In this document: positions 13,823 through 21,710 of the stretch, one piece after another
How the letters are laid out: every line of letters begins with the position of its first letter
Position numbering within the stretch: position 1 is the first letter of the stretch
From: Taudactylus pleione
Taxonomy: Eukaryota; Chordata; Amphibia; Anura; Myobatrachidae
NCBI GenBank assembly: GCA_031769625.1
Contig: JAUIMM010001264.1
Span: 36,703 to 100,702, forward strand
Direction of reading: 5' to 3'
DNA length: 64,000 nt
Position numbers and translations under genes: made by a program
The notes under the pieces: generated by a model
Databases searched by the model: none
Seen by the model: only the letters and a program-made list of their open reading frames with translations
Told to the model about the DNA's origin: nothing

Positions 13823-13972
13823 AAGGTATTGCAACACATGTATAGAATAAATAATACAGATACAGATAAAAACACAATACCCAATATGAAGATGCAAATC
13901 ATAACCACAATACAAACTTAACCTAAGCTAATCTTAGGCCACAGTCATTAACCAAGACTAATACATAATAGA

Positions 13973-14000
13973 CTTTTGTTTTGTTTTGTTTTATTATTAC
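13973..14000 (-). repeat. Short AAAAC-type tract in the LINE 3' region
   Basis: On the plus strand this reads as consecutive TTTTG units followed by TTTTATTATTAC, i.e. AAAAC repeats on the LINE sense strand. It lies about 165-190 bp inside the 3' end. It could be an ordinary A-rich stretch of the 3' region, or an older internal tail with transduced sequence after it. I cannot decide between these from one copy. Confidence 0.6.
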
Positions 14001-14277
14001 AGAAACCAAACAGGCTACCTGCCTTAACAGTAAGTTGATCCGCGCAGCTGAAACCATTCATACCACCATGACAAAACAACAGATACACCACCAATCCCAC
14101 CACCACAAACCCCCCACCAACTTACCAACACGAACTCCATTGACATAGAGAAAGTGAGATACAGCACTTAGCTGCATGTAAAACCATTTCAAACAAAAAA
14201 CAAGGACCAAAATCTACGGTAGAAAGTGATAGAATAGAAAGCCTAAGTATGGACAAAGACAGGGTGTCAGCCACCCA

Positions 14278-15247
14278 CTAAGGGGGTTTTAGGTGTCTCC
14301 ACCACCTAGACCACCCAACAGCATCCAACCTCTCTTTATCCATTTCCATCAGTACCTTAACCTCGTGAAGAACATGACCCACCACCTCTACACAGGGAAG
14401 GATTTTGTTTCTCAAGGGAAGTAAACACCGTGCATTCCACGTGCAGTACCTAACCGCTAAGCTGACTAAGTAAATAGTGGTCAAATCATATCGCCCATAC
14501 CCTTTGAAAGCTCCATAGGCCCACTCAGGGTAACTCAGCCCCGAAAGACACGGGATACGTAAAGCCCTTGAGACCTGCCTACAAACCTTCACATTAAAGG
14601 GACATTTCAAGAGGAAGTGGTCCATTGTCTCCTCCTCCCCTAGACACTCCTCACGTGGACAATCACGATCATTGGCACTCCGACTCTTGATATTTCCCCT
14701 CACGTAAAGCCTCCCTTGGAAGGAGAGCCAAGCAATATCCCTGAACTTCAGTGGAATTCTCTCCGATAACAACAGTGAGATCCCATCTGAGCGAATAATG
14801 CCTGGGCAGTCTTTCAGCGACAGCGGAGCATAAAAGTGAGAGCGCAAAATGCTTCTCCCCAACTGCTTCCTGGAGAAGGTTTTGACATCACTCACCGTCA
14901 ACCCCCAACGCCTTGTCACCTTCAAGCACAGGATGACGTAGGCCGGGAGGTATCCACTCTGGACTCTGAGGGTTCTTACACGGCCGTCATCATACCACAA
15001 ATCAAGAAAGGGAGACACCCAGGCTCTAAAACTCTCTACCCATTGAGGGAGGCCGTCCAAAAACAGACCACCAAGATTCATCTTAATAAAGGTTGTGGCA
15101 AAGAAAACCACCGGACTGACCATGCCTAGTCCACCTTCCTCCCTCAACCTGTAGGTTATCCCTCTCTTGACGATGTTCATCCTATTCCCCCACAAAAGAA
15201 AGAAGAACAGGGCGTTCACCTTGGTCCACAAAGACTCTGGCAAAAAA
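14278..15247 (-). CDS. LINE ORF2 C-terminal part, out of frame with the RT
   Basis: This open frame continues ORF2 after the frameshift. The frame is open from 15,408, but only the part from about 15,247 downward continues the protein; the rest is a shadow of the RT frame. It starts at the LPESLW segment and runs about 320 residues to a TAG at 14,278-14,280. It contains the post-RT region typical of L1-type ORF2, including a Cys/His motif at about 14,602-14,661 (C-x4-C-x8-H-x4-C, with ETMDHFLLKC). This motif is of the zinc-binding-in-RT type and, in L1-like elements, contributes to RNA binding and retrotransposition. No start codon of its own is expected. The segment could only be made if the frame were restored or bypassed. 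Confidence 0.8.
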
Positions 15248-17656
15248 ACATACATAACTGACATACAGAAAAATAGGGACCAGATAGGTTTTGCACAAGT
15301 GAATCCTTTCCCTGTAAGAAAACTTCCATTTCCTCCAGACTTGCACCTTCCTGGTAGCGTTTTCCAACCTACTATCCCAATTACGGGTGGCATAATCGCC
15401 ATGGTCAAATGTTATACCTAAGATCGTAATTTCAGGACTGGCCCGGGGAAGGCTGTCCGGAAGGCCAAATTCAGCACCTTCCTCCCCCATCCAGAAAGCT
15501 TCACACTTGTCCTGGTTCACCCTTGAGCACGAGGCTTCAGAGTATTCTGAGATGAGATATTCCACATCACGCGCCTCTGCCTCCGAAGACAGGACTACCG
15601 TAACATCATCAGCGTAAGCCACCACTCTCAACGGAGCCTCCGGGCCCAGCTGCACCCCCCTCACAGTGCCACAATCCATCCTCCTCACGAAGGGATCAAT
15701 CGCGAACACATACAAGAGAGGGCTCAGGGGACATCCCTGACGAACACCGGAGTCAACCCTGAAAGCAGGGCCCACCCAACCATTCACAAGTGGGAAGCTT
15801 TCGGCCTGGCAGTAAATAACACGAAGCCAATCAACCACCCTTGTTGGAATACCATACCACTCCAGCACAGCCCACAAGTACTTGTGATTCACACGGTCAA
15901 AGGCCTTGGACTGGTCCAATGCCAGTAAGTACTTACCCCACTTCTCAGCACGACACCGTTCCACGGCCTCCCGGACGCCAAGGACAGCACTAAATGTACT
16001 ACGGCCCTTCACGGTGCAGTGCTGAGACGGAGACAGTACCAGCCCGGAAATTTCCATCAGCCTATTAAAGAAGATTTTTGCCAAGATCTTCCTATCTGTA
16101 TTGAGAAGAGCGATGGGGCGCCAATTCTCAATACGAGACGGATCCTTACCCTTGGACAATAATATGAGGGCGGATGACCTCATGGAAGGAGGGAGCAACC
16201 CCTCACCCAGGCACTCATTATATACCTCCATAAGGCGAGGAGCCAGGATGTCTGAAAATACCTGATAAAACTCAGAGGTTAAACCATCTGGTCCTGGGGA
16301 CTTTTTGATAGACAATCCGCCTATGGCTATCCTGACTTCCTCCACCGTCACATCATTACCCAAGGAGTCAAAAGAGGCATCAAGTCCTTTGAGCCCTGGC
16401 GTCTCCCTCAGAAAAGTCTCCATCCTCTCTCTGATGAGTGGCTGCTCAGCCAAGAGATCAGAGTAATATGACCCAATGACTCCCAAGATACCTTCCTTAT
16501 CATCACGGAGAGTACCCTGATCATCACAGAGGCCCCTGATCTCCCTCAAATCGACCGCTCTTCTGCAACTCTGGTAGGGATCAGGCAAGTGGTACTTACC
16601 ATAATCCCTCTCCAGAACCAAAGAAGCCAGACGACTATACTGAAATTCCCTTAGCTGAGCCTTCACCCGGGAGATTTCCCCACCATCTCCACCCTCAGAG
16701 ATCAAGAAATTCAATTCTTTCCTCAATCTGTGGACGATGCACCTTTTTCTCAAGTTCCTCCGGGCTATCAGCCTCTGAAAGAACCCCCGAGTCCTCTTCT
16801 TACATACCTCCCACCACTCCGACCTACTCCAGCCAGCCTCCAGAAGTGACTCCTGTGATTGAAAGAAGTCTCTAAAAGACTGACTGACCCTCTCCTCCTT
16901 CAGAAGTTCTGAATTCAAGCGCCATAGGCCCCGTCCTTTCTGAGGAGTCTCTGAAACATTCAAAGTAACAGAAAGAAAAACGTGGTCGGAGAATTCTACC
17001 GGCTTCACCTCTGGAGGCAAAGTTTTCGAAGACCCCTTAACAAAAAACCTGTCTATTCTAGATCTACGACTACCACAAAAGTATGTGAAACCCGTGAGGT
17101 CCGGAAAATGGCGAACATGCACATCAACCAGACCAGCCTCTCTAACCATACCTACTAAAAAATTTGCATCATAGCCCAGAGATGACCTGGCACCTCCCCT
17201 GTCTTTGAGCCTAATGACAGTGTTGAAATCGCCACCAAAGACAATCTGCTGGGCCGTAAAAAGAAACGGTTTTATTAATCCAAAAAGGCACTTCCGATCC
17301 CAAGCCGACTGCGGTCCATAGACGTTAATCAGCCTAAGATCTTGCCCCCTTAGATTAATGTCCAAAACCATGCACCTACCTACCTGCAACTCTATAATTC
17401 TGTGTATGGTTACCATACCGGTAAAAAGAACCGCCACCCCACCGTACGGCTCGGCCGCAAGAGACCAGAAGGACGGACCACGCCTCCACTGAGCTTTCGC
17501 CCTATGAAGAGTGGTCAAATCCCCCACATGAGTCTCCTGCAAAAACAAAAAATCAGCATCAACCGTGCTGAAAAAATCAAAGGCCATAAAACGAGCATGC
17601 TCGGAAAGAACGGAAGCCACATTAATGGTGGCGCATCGTATGGGTTGGGGAGCCAT
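15182..17656 (-). CDS. LINE ORF2 N-terminal part: APE endonuclease plus reverse transcriptase
   Basis: This frame has 824 codons, of which about the first 803 are genuine; the last 20 or so are read after the frameshift and end at a chance stop. Residues 1-230 are an APE/exo-endo-phosphatase domain: INVAS near the start, LFLQETH (catalytic Glu), LINVYGPQ, FGGDFN (Asp/Asn), SRIDRFF and SDH at 223-225. A basic linker of about 250 residues follows. Reverse transcriptase spans about residues 490-760: NWRPIALLNTDRKILAKI from 511, the palm-A motif with Asp at 581 (LALDQSKAFDRV), RQGCPLSPLL from 639, YADD at 681-684, and ILGITFD after it. All catalytic acids of both enzymes are visible. This order is that of L1-superfamily LINEs. 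Confidence 0.93.
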   Translation of the reverse strand: MAPQPIRCATINVASVLSEHARFMAFDFFSTVDADFLFLQETHVGDLTTLHRAKAQWRRGPSFWSLAAEPYGGVAVLFTGMVTIHRIIELQVGRCMVLDINLRGQDLRLINVYGPQSAWDRKCLFGLIKPFLFTAQQIVFGGDFNTVIRLKDRGGARSSLGYDANFLVGMVREAGLVDVHVRHFPDLTGFTYFCGSRRSRIDRFFVKGSSKTLPPEVKPVEFSDHVFLSVTLNVSETPQKGRGLWRLNSELLKEERVSQSFRDFFQSQESLLEAGWSRSEWWEVCKKRTRGFFQRLIARRNLRKRCIVHRLRKELNFLISEGGDGGEISRVKAQLREFQYSRLASLVLERDYGKYHLPDPYQSCRRAVDLREIRGLCDDQGTLRDDKEGILGVIGSYYSDLLAEQPLIRERMETFLRETPGLKGLDASFDSLGNDVTVEEVRIAIGGLSIKKSPGPDGLTSEFYQVFSDILAPRLMEVYNECLGEGLLPPSMRSSALILLSKGKDPSRIENWRPIALLNTDRKILAKIFFNRLMEISGLVLSPSQHCTVKGRSTFSAVLGVREAVERCRAEKWGKYLLALDQSKAFDRVNHKYLWAVLEWYGIPTRVVDWLRVIYCQAESFPLVNGWVGPAFRVDSGVRQGCPLSPLLYVFAIDPFVRRMDCGTVRGVQLGPEAPLRVVAYADDVTVVLSSEAEARDVEYLISEYSEASCSRVNQDKCEAFWMGEEGAEFGLPDSLPRASPEITILGITFDHGDYATRNWDSRLENATRKVQVWRKWKFSYRERIHLCKTYLVPIFLYVSYVCFFARVFVDQGERPVLLSFVGE
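15242..15248 (-). other. Frameshift site in ORF2 (seven-T run)
   Basis: Upstream protein reads ...LYVSYVCF and the downstream L1-type sequence resumes as LPESLWTK in the frame reached by removing one base. With seven T the upstream frame continues into about 20 unrelated residues and a stop at 15,182. The shift needed is +1, not -1, so it does not match a retrovirus-type slippery heptamer read in the -1 direction. Confidence 0.85.
15377..16189 (-). other. Reverse transcriptase domain of ORF2
   Basis: Contains the ordered RT blocks: fingers (NWRPIALLNTDRKILAKI), palm A (Asp581 and Asp587 of ORF2), the RQGCPLSPLL block, the YADD active site at about 15,605-15,616 on the plus strand, and the following ILGITFD block. 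Domain limits are approximate. Confidence 0.93.
16967..17656 (-). other. APE-type endonuclease domain of ORF2
   Basis: The first 230 residues of ORF2 carry the motif series of LINE apurinic-type endonucleases, ending in SDH (about 16,982-16,990). This enzyme makes the first nick for target-primed reverse transcription. From the insertion geometry the priming nick would be on the plus strand after ...CTTGGTC at 13,808, which is not the T-rich/A junction used by human L1. Confidence 0.92.
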
Positions 17657-17687
17657 ATGTCTGAATTATAAAAGGTAGGACTACAAC

Positions 17688-20600
17688 TCACTTTTTCTTT
17701 ATCTGACGATCAGAATCCTCGTCTGAGGAGACTGATCGCTTACACGTTACCCCAAAAGGAAGATGGCCATCACCCGACAAAGACACCTCTTCCAACTCAC
17801 CCTCCACCACATTCACACCATCAGCTGCAGAGGCCAAAGCCTCACCCTGTGGGTCATCTGACCCTCCAACTCCAGACCCCCCACCCTCACGCACCTCCAC
17901 AAGCGGAAGTGGACCAGGATCTGGGGCCTTTGGAGCTGCCAAAACACCTGACAAGACCTCAGGAGGATCCCCACCCAGATCTTCTACAGAAGACCCTCCA
18001 GGATCACCCGAGCCAACATCCATAAATTCCGGAGTTTCCTCCACTACTTCCACCTCCTTCACCTCCTCGGTCTCCTGACCTATGACCGTCTCCTGGCACA
18101 TCTCCACCACTACCTCCATATCAGGCTTAGGCCCCTCAATATATGGATCCCATACACCATGCTTCTCACCAGAATCCTCCTGCTCACCGGTAGACTTATC
18201 CAAAGCCTTCCCCCCCCTCCTCCTTGGTCTACCCCTCTTGGGCCTGGCCTCCTCAATCAATTTATCCACAACCTCCTTGCACACCTGAGGCACCTTTTTT
18301 GATCCCTTTTGCTTCTCCTTCCCCTTAAGGGATTTAGCAACCTTGCTAGGAACCATGCTCACTTCCTCAGCAGTAACCACATCCTCCTCCCTCTCGTCAT
18401 CAGATGACAGAGCCTCGAACCTGTTGGAACACACAACAGTATCTCCTAGAGGAGACACCCTCTTTGCACCACCCTTCACTGCAGTAAACGGCACCTCTGT
18501 AGGAACTGAACCCACCCTCAATGAAACAGCCCTCTCCACTCTTTCACTCTCCTCAGTCCTACCATCCCCCACCTGGCCTCCCGCTACCAACATTTTGCCC
18601 TTTGCAACAGTGGAGATACTCTGACTCCCGCCCCCTCCTGTCTTTCCTGGTGAAATTCTTGCCGACCTCTCCTCCAATCCCTTAGTAATTTCCGCAATCA
18701 CCTCTAAGTCTGCGGCCAGCTCCTGTGCAGTACCCAGTTGACCAGTCTCTGCAGGCTCATCATCCTCATCCTCATCATCCCTCACTGCCCAACGATCACG
18801 ACGACTGGGCCCATCGTTGTGCTGAGCCTGCGGGCAACGACTATATGGATGACCCGACTCACCACACAGATTGCACCTCACATTTGAACAATCTCTAGGC
18901 CCATGGCCCTGTTTCCCACACATCGTGCATAGAATCACTGGACAGTCCCTAGAAAAGTGCCTAAAACTACCACACTTGTGGCAAGTGCGCGGCTGCCCAG
19001 GATAAAAACACTGCAATCTGTCTCTGCCAATGTACGCAGCAGCCGGAATATGCTGAGTGTCCATGCCCGACTGAATAAGACGTACATAACATGAATAGGC
19101 ACCTCCCCACACCCCCCTCGTATAGTCAATCTTTTCCAGGTCAGACGCCAGAGGCATACAGTGTCTCGACAACCAGTACAAAATGTCAGCCTTCGGCAGC
19201 GACTCATTCCTTACCAAGACCGTCACCTTCACCCTATCCTGCTTGGTTAAGGCATGGGTACTATAGTTGGAAAAAGGCGCTTGGGACTTCTTCAGCTCCC
19301 ATATTGCGGTAAACGCCTGTAAACCCCTCAGGGAAATGAAACTAACGTCATAGTCTGGTGTACTCACTGGGTGTATGCAGGCATAAAGGTCATCAGCCCT
19401 GAAACCTTGTTCAAAAATCATCCCCAGAAATGTCGCTTTATCAGGAGGCAATCCCTCACCTATCCACTTGAACTGTATCACATTCCTCCTTTTTGCAGGG
19501 GCACCAGCACCAGCGCCCATGGTAAAGAACCTCGTAACTGGCGGCACCTTGCTACCCACAGCACTTGCATATGACACAGGACCAGGCTTACTCACAGGTT
19601 GCTGACCAGATGTTGACGGCACAGGCTGCACTCTCCCACCACCCACAGCATCACCACCACCCACAACCGTAGGAGCTACGCTGGCAGATTCAGCGGCTGC
19701 AGATACACTAGAACACACTGAAACAGGCCCTTTAGGAACAGAAACCTTTGACAAAGAAGCATGTACATCAGAAGTGACTTTTACATTGGCATTACTACCC
19801 ACATTGGAACCACCTGGTTTCACCTGCACCTCCTCCGGACTGACAGCATTCCCGTGCACCTTAGTGCCAGTAACTGCAACTTTATTAACACCTCCCCCCT
19901 GCACAGATTCCCTCCTCTCCTTGTCAGCCAGGATCAAGTCCAGCGCAGCCAGCGACCGGGCAGGCACATCCAGGTTGCCATAAATGGTGTCCATAATAAT
20001 AGATTGGCCCTTATTCAAAGAGTTCTTGTCCAGGGCAGGCAACCCTTGTGCCAAACCACCAGCCCCCTGCACCTCCATAGCCTCTACCTCCTCCACCGCC
20101 GCGAGCAGCTGCGTGTCAGTCATCACTCTCTCCTCCGTGTCCACAGGGGCACAGCCAAAACCTGCCCCTGCTAACGGAGAGGGAGAAGTGACCACCGGAC
20201 CGCCCGCCTGCTCCAGCCCTCCACCCTGCAATCCAGGCTCCGGTCCTGCCTCGGACAGAGCAACGGAGGACGCCCCCGTCACCATGGAAACACTAACAGC
20301 CATTTCCATAGCAACGGCCACGCCCCCCTCCCCGTCACGCACACAAGCCGGCCCCCTCCGCTGCAGTAACTCACCCTGACTCATCATCGGGCCCGTCCTC
20401 CGAGCCAGATCGCCCTCCGGAACCAACGCCAGCACCTTCCGCTCCGCACCACTCGGGTCCAGCTGCACGGCAATCTCCGGCTCCGTCCCGATTCCCGAGC
20501 TGCACGGCGCCATCTTGGATATGACGTCAGCCGGCGCCATCTTTGAAGAGGGTAATCCGCACTGCTCCTCGGGCGAAGCCATGTTTGCAGAGGACCTCCG

Positions 20601-21617
20601 ACCTTCTTCCTGTCCCGACGCCATCTTTAGAGCTGCAGACTTAGGTAGGCTCCCGGAACCAGCAAAGGCAGACGCCATGTTTGGAGAGGCTGATTCCACC
20701 GCGGCACTTGCATCCACTTGCTCCGGTCTCATCTTGGGGGAGACCTTCATAGAAGACAGGACTTTGGGCTCCAGTCTGAAAGTAGCAGGCTTCAAGAGGC
20801 TCCTGCCCCCAACCGACGTCATCCTGGACGCAGTCATCACCGGCACAGAACCTCCTCCGCCCCCACCAACAGCCGCCATCTTGCCTGTAGTTTTTTTAAG
20901 CTGTGCAGCCGCCATCTTTTTGGATCCAAGCTGTTTTGACACAGGTGACCCGGCGTTTTTGCTAATCAGCGCCATTTTGGACGCCATTTTGGGCCCTGGG
21001 GGGACCCCCTTCTGGGCCCCGAAACCAGCCTCCTGCACCCCGCAGCCCGACGAGACCACCACCGCTGGACTAGGCATCGCCTGTGGTAAGCTCCGCAATA
21101 AAGATAAACGTTTTTTGTACTGTATTATTAGAGGATTCAAGGCCGCCAGCTCCAACCTGATAATCTCCTTCTCCCCCGCTGTACAGTGCTCGCGCTTCCT
21201 CCTCCGTGCACTGACCTTAGAGCCAAGTCTCTTTAGTTCCTGACGCAGGCCCTCCACATCCAGAGCCATGAAAGCCGCATCAGTGAGCTCCGGCTCCGGC
21301 TCCAGCACACCCGGCGGCGCCGCGCTCATCAGATCCTGAGCGTCCGGGCAAAGCTCTTCTTCTGCACTAAAAGGCAGATCTTTCAGAGTTATCTCCATGT
21401 CCTCTGAAGCATCCTCACTCTCCCCGATCTCCTCTAGTTTAAGAGCTCCCGGGTGCTGCACAAGGCTCTCCTCCACCCGGGTCACCATTACCACAGGCTG
21501 CAGGCTTCCACCACCTCCTTCCTGGGTCCCAAATAAAGTATTAACCCCACGATTAGGGTCTCCAGGGTCACTGTATACACAGGGGTCACCATCATCCTCC
21601 TCCCCAGTCCCCTCCAT
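17688..21617 (-). CDS. LINE ORF1 protein with three CCHC zinc knuckles
   Basis: A 1,309-residue frame with no internal stop. ORF1 proteins of this type bind the element's RNA and act as nucleic-acid chaperones in the ribonucleoprotein. In order: an acidic N-terminus; a charged, helix-prone stretch at about 117-177; a low-complexity Ser/Ala/Gly/Val-rich region with repeated Lys- or Asn-Met-Ala tripeptides at about 210-370; a second low-complexity stretch to about 700; a compact domain at about 710-878 starting RRNVIQFKW and resembling the RNA-binding fold next to the knuckles in vertebrate ZCCHC3-like/Tx1 ORF1 proteins; three CX2CX4HX4C knuckles at 879-892, 897-910 and 915-928; and a charged C-terminus ending in KKK. 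It is much longer than the ~340-residue mammalian L1 ORF1, which it does not resemble. The frame is open upstream of the first ATG up to the element border, so the true start could be lost. Confidence 0.88.
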   Translation of the reverse strand: MEGTGEEDDGDPCVYSDPGDPNRGVNTLFGTQEGGGGSLQPVVMVTRVEESLVQHPGALKLEEIGESEDASEDMEITLKDLPFSAEEELCPDAQDLMSAAPPGVLEPEPELTDAAFMALDVEGLRQELKRLGSKVSARRRKREHCTAGEKEIIRLELAALNPLIIQYKKRLSLLRSLPQAMPSPAVVVSSGCGVQEAGFGAQKGVPPGPKMASKMALISKNAGSPVSKQLGSKKMAAAQLKKTTGKMAAVGGGGGGSVPVMTASRMTSVGGRSLLKPATFRLEPKVLSSMKVSPKMRPEQVDASAAVESASPNMASAFAGSGSLPKSAALKMASGQEEGRRSSANMASPEEQCGLPSSKMAPADVISKMAPCSSGIGTEPEIAVQLDPSGAERKVLALVPEGDLARRTGPMMSQGELLQRRGPACVRDGEGGVAVAMEMAVSVSMVTGASSVALSEAGPEPGLQGGGLEQAGGPVVTSPSPLAGAGFGCAPVDTEERVMTDTQLLAAVEEVEAMEVQGAGGLAQGLPALDKNSLNKGQSIIMDTIYGNLDVPARSLAALDLILADKERRESVQGGGVNKVAVTGTKVHGNAVSPEEVQVKPGGSNVGSNANVKVTSDVHASLSKVSVPKGPVSVCSSVSAAAESASVAPTVVGGGDAVGGGRVQPVPSTSGQQPVSKPGPVSYASAVGSKVPPVTRFFTMGAGAGAPAKRRNVIQFKWIGEGLPPDKATFLGMIFEQGFRADDLYACIHPVSTPDYDVSFISLRGLQAFTAIWELKKSQAPFSNYSTHALTKQDRVKVTVLVRNESLPKADILYWLSRHCMPLASDLEKIDYTRGVWGGAYSCYVRLIQSGMDTQHIPAAAYIGRDRLQCFYPGQPRTCHKCGSFRHFSRDCPVILCTMCGKQGHGPRDCSNVRCNLCGESGHPYSRCPQAQHNDGPSRRDRWAVRDDEDEDDEPAETGQLGTAQELAADLEVIAEITKGLEERSARISPGKTGGGGSQSISTVAKGKMLVAGGQVGDGRTEESERVERAVSLRVGSVPTEVPFTAVKGGAKRVSPLGDTVVCSNRFEALSSDDEREEDVVTAEEVSMVPSKVAKSLKGKEKQKGSKKVPQVCKEVVDKLIEEARPKRGRPRRRGGKALDKSTGEQEDSGEKHGVWDPYIEGPKPDMEVVVEMCQETVIGQETEEVKEVEVVEETPEFMDVGSGDPGGSSVEDLGGDPPEVLSGVLAAPKAPDPGPLPLVEVREGGGSGVGGSDDPQGEALASAADGVNVVEGELEEVSLSGDGHLPFGVTCKRSVSSDEDSDRQIKKK
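18834..18983 (-). other. Three CCHC zinc knuckles of ORF1
   Basis: CHKCGSFRHFSRDC, CTMCGKQGHGPRDC and CNLCGESGHPYSRC are three perfect CX2CX4HX4C knuckles spaced by four residues each (PVIL and SNVR). They bind single-stranded nucleic acid in retroviral and LINE gag-like proteins. All twelve zinc ligands are present. Confidence 0.95.
20507..20990 (-). promoter_or_regulatory. Cluster of nine YY1-like motifs inside ORF1 coding sequence
   Basis: The plus strand has nine GCCATNTT sites, with CCAT starting at 20,510, 20,537, 20,579, 20,621, 20,675, 20,876, 20,912, 20,972 and 20,984. Eight of the nine read CGCCATNTT; on the LINE sense strand this is AANATGGCG. This matches the YY1 core (AANATGGC). 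All lie in the same orientation and reading frame and encode Lys-Met-Ala or Asn-Met-Ala. YY1 binding near the 5' end of human L1 is known to direct transcription start. Whether these sites bind YY1, or are a by-product of a peptide repeat, is not shown by sequence. Confidence 0.4.
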
Positions 21618-21697
21618 CCTCCTGGGGAGGGCTTTTAGGCAAGTTTCTGTGCTGCAAAAGATCCAAAGGCCTAGGAGCTGTAAAACACACCTCTGCC
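21618..21697 (-). other. LINE 5' leader, 80 bp, open in the ORF1 frame
   Basis: Between the 5' target duplication and the first ORF1 ATG there are only 80 bp. All 26 complete codons upstream of the ATG in the ORF1 frame are sense codons. This is short for an L1/Tx1 5' UTR and has no obvious promoter element. It fits a 5'-truncated copy missing the real leader, or a very short natural leader. Confidence 0.7.
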
Positions 21698-21710
21698 GTG
21701 GGTCTTGGTC
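21698..21710. repeat. Target-site duplication of the LINE, 5'-side copy
   Basis: GTGGGTCTTGGTC directly follows LINE sequence (...CTCTGCC on the plus strand) and continues into normal satellite (TTCAACAGATCTGG). It is identical to 13,796-13,808. Joining the two flanks with one copy removed gives an unbroken satellite monomer. Confidence 0.92.

Larger units (their letters stand above)
13809..14277 (-). other. LINE 3' untranslated region
   Basis: The 469 bp between the ORF2 stop and the 3' target duplication are AT-rich with no reading frame of note. On the sense strand an A-rich run with AAAAC units lies at 13,973-14,000. The end carries a polyadenylation-type hexamer AATAAA at 13,817-13,822, followed by CGGAGTAT and then the target duplication. 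There is no poly(A) or simple-repeat tail at the junction, unlike mammalian L1. Two small frames that span the satellite/LINE junction here are chance. Confidence 0.8.
14278..17656 (-). pseudogene. LINE ORF2 (endonuclease-reverse transcriptase), one frameshift
   Basis: ORF2 encodes the nicking endonuclease and reverse transcriptase that copy the element's RNA into target DNA in the nucleus. The frame is open from ATG at 17,656 to near 15,245, then carries on one base shifted to the stop at 14,278; the whole would be about 1,120 residues. The shift lies in a run of seven T on the sense strand (15,242-15,248), where six T would keep one frame. Start choice: an in-frame TAA lies four codons upstream of this ATG, so no earlier ATG is possible. 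ORF1 ends 31 bp upstream in another frame, so ORF2 translation would need reinitiation or internal entry. Apart from the shift, the catalytic motifs look intact. The extra T could be a real mutation or a homopolymer sequencing error. Confidence 0.88.
13809..21697 (-). mobile_element. Non-LTR retrotransposon, L1/Tx1 group, near full length
   Basis: A 7,889-bp block of non-satellite, GC-richer DNA flanked by a 13-bp target-site duplication. Read on the minus strand it has about 80 bp before the first ATG, ORF1 (1,309 codons, three CCHC knuckles), a 31-bp gap, ORF2 (endonuclease, reverse transcriptase, C-terminal Cys/His motif) and a 469-bp 3' region ending in AATAAA plus eight bases. There are no terminal repeats, and the APE-type endonuclease plus target duplication indicates target-primed reverse transcription. 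The reverse transcriptase has L1-superfamily motifs (NWRPIALLNTDRKILAKI, RQGCPLSPLL, YADD), and the long knuckle-bearing ORF1 favours the Tx1 side of that superfamily. One frameshift in ORF2 makes this copy non-autonomous as written. The near-intact frames suggest a young insertion. The Tx1 assignment is by motif recall, not by tree. Confidence 0.93.

Noticed and set aside
13664..13921. Frames crossing the satellite/LINE junction on both strands
   Set aside because: They are made of satellite on one side and LINE 3' region on the other, so are fusion products of the insertion point.
15242..15248. Programmed -1 ribosomal frameshift at T-TTT-TTT
   Set aside because: The downstream frame is reached by +1, not -1, and L1-type ORF2 is normally a single frame. 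A one-base insertion explains it more simply.
14836..15421. Plus-strand frames over ORF2
   Set aside because: They are antisense to a frame with clear endonuclease and RT motifs and show no known domain.
18935..19207. A second minus-strand frame inside ORF1
   Set aside because: It overlaps the knuckle region in another frame, has no motif and is a shadow.
13809..21697. LTR retrotransposon or endogenous retrovirus, because of gag-like knuckles
   Set aside because: There are no terminal repeats, protease, RNase H/integrase or envelope. The APE endonuclease and RT motifs are LINE-type.
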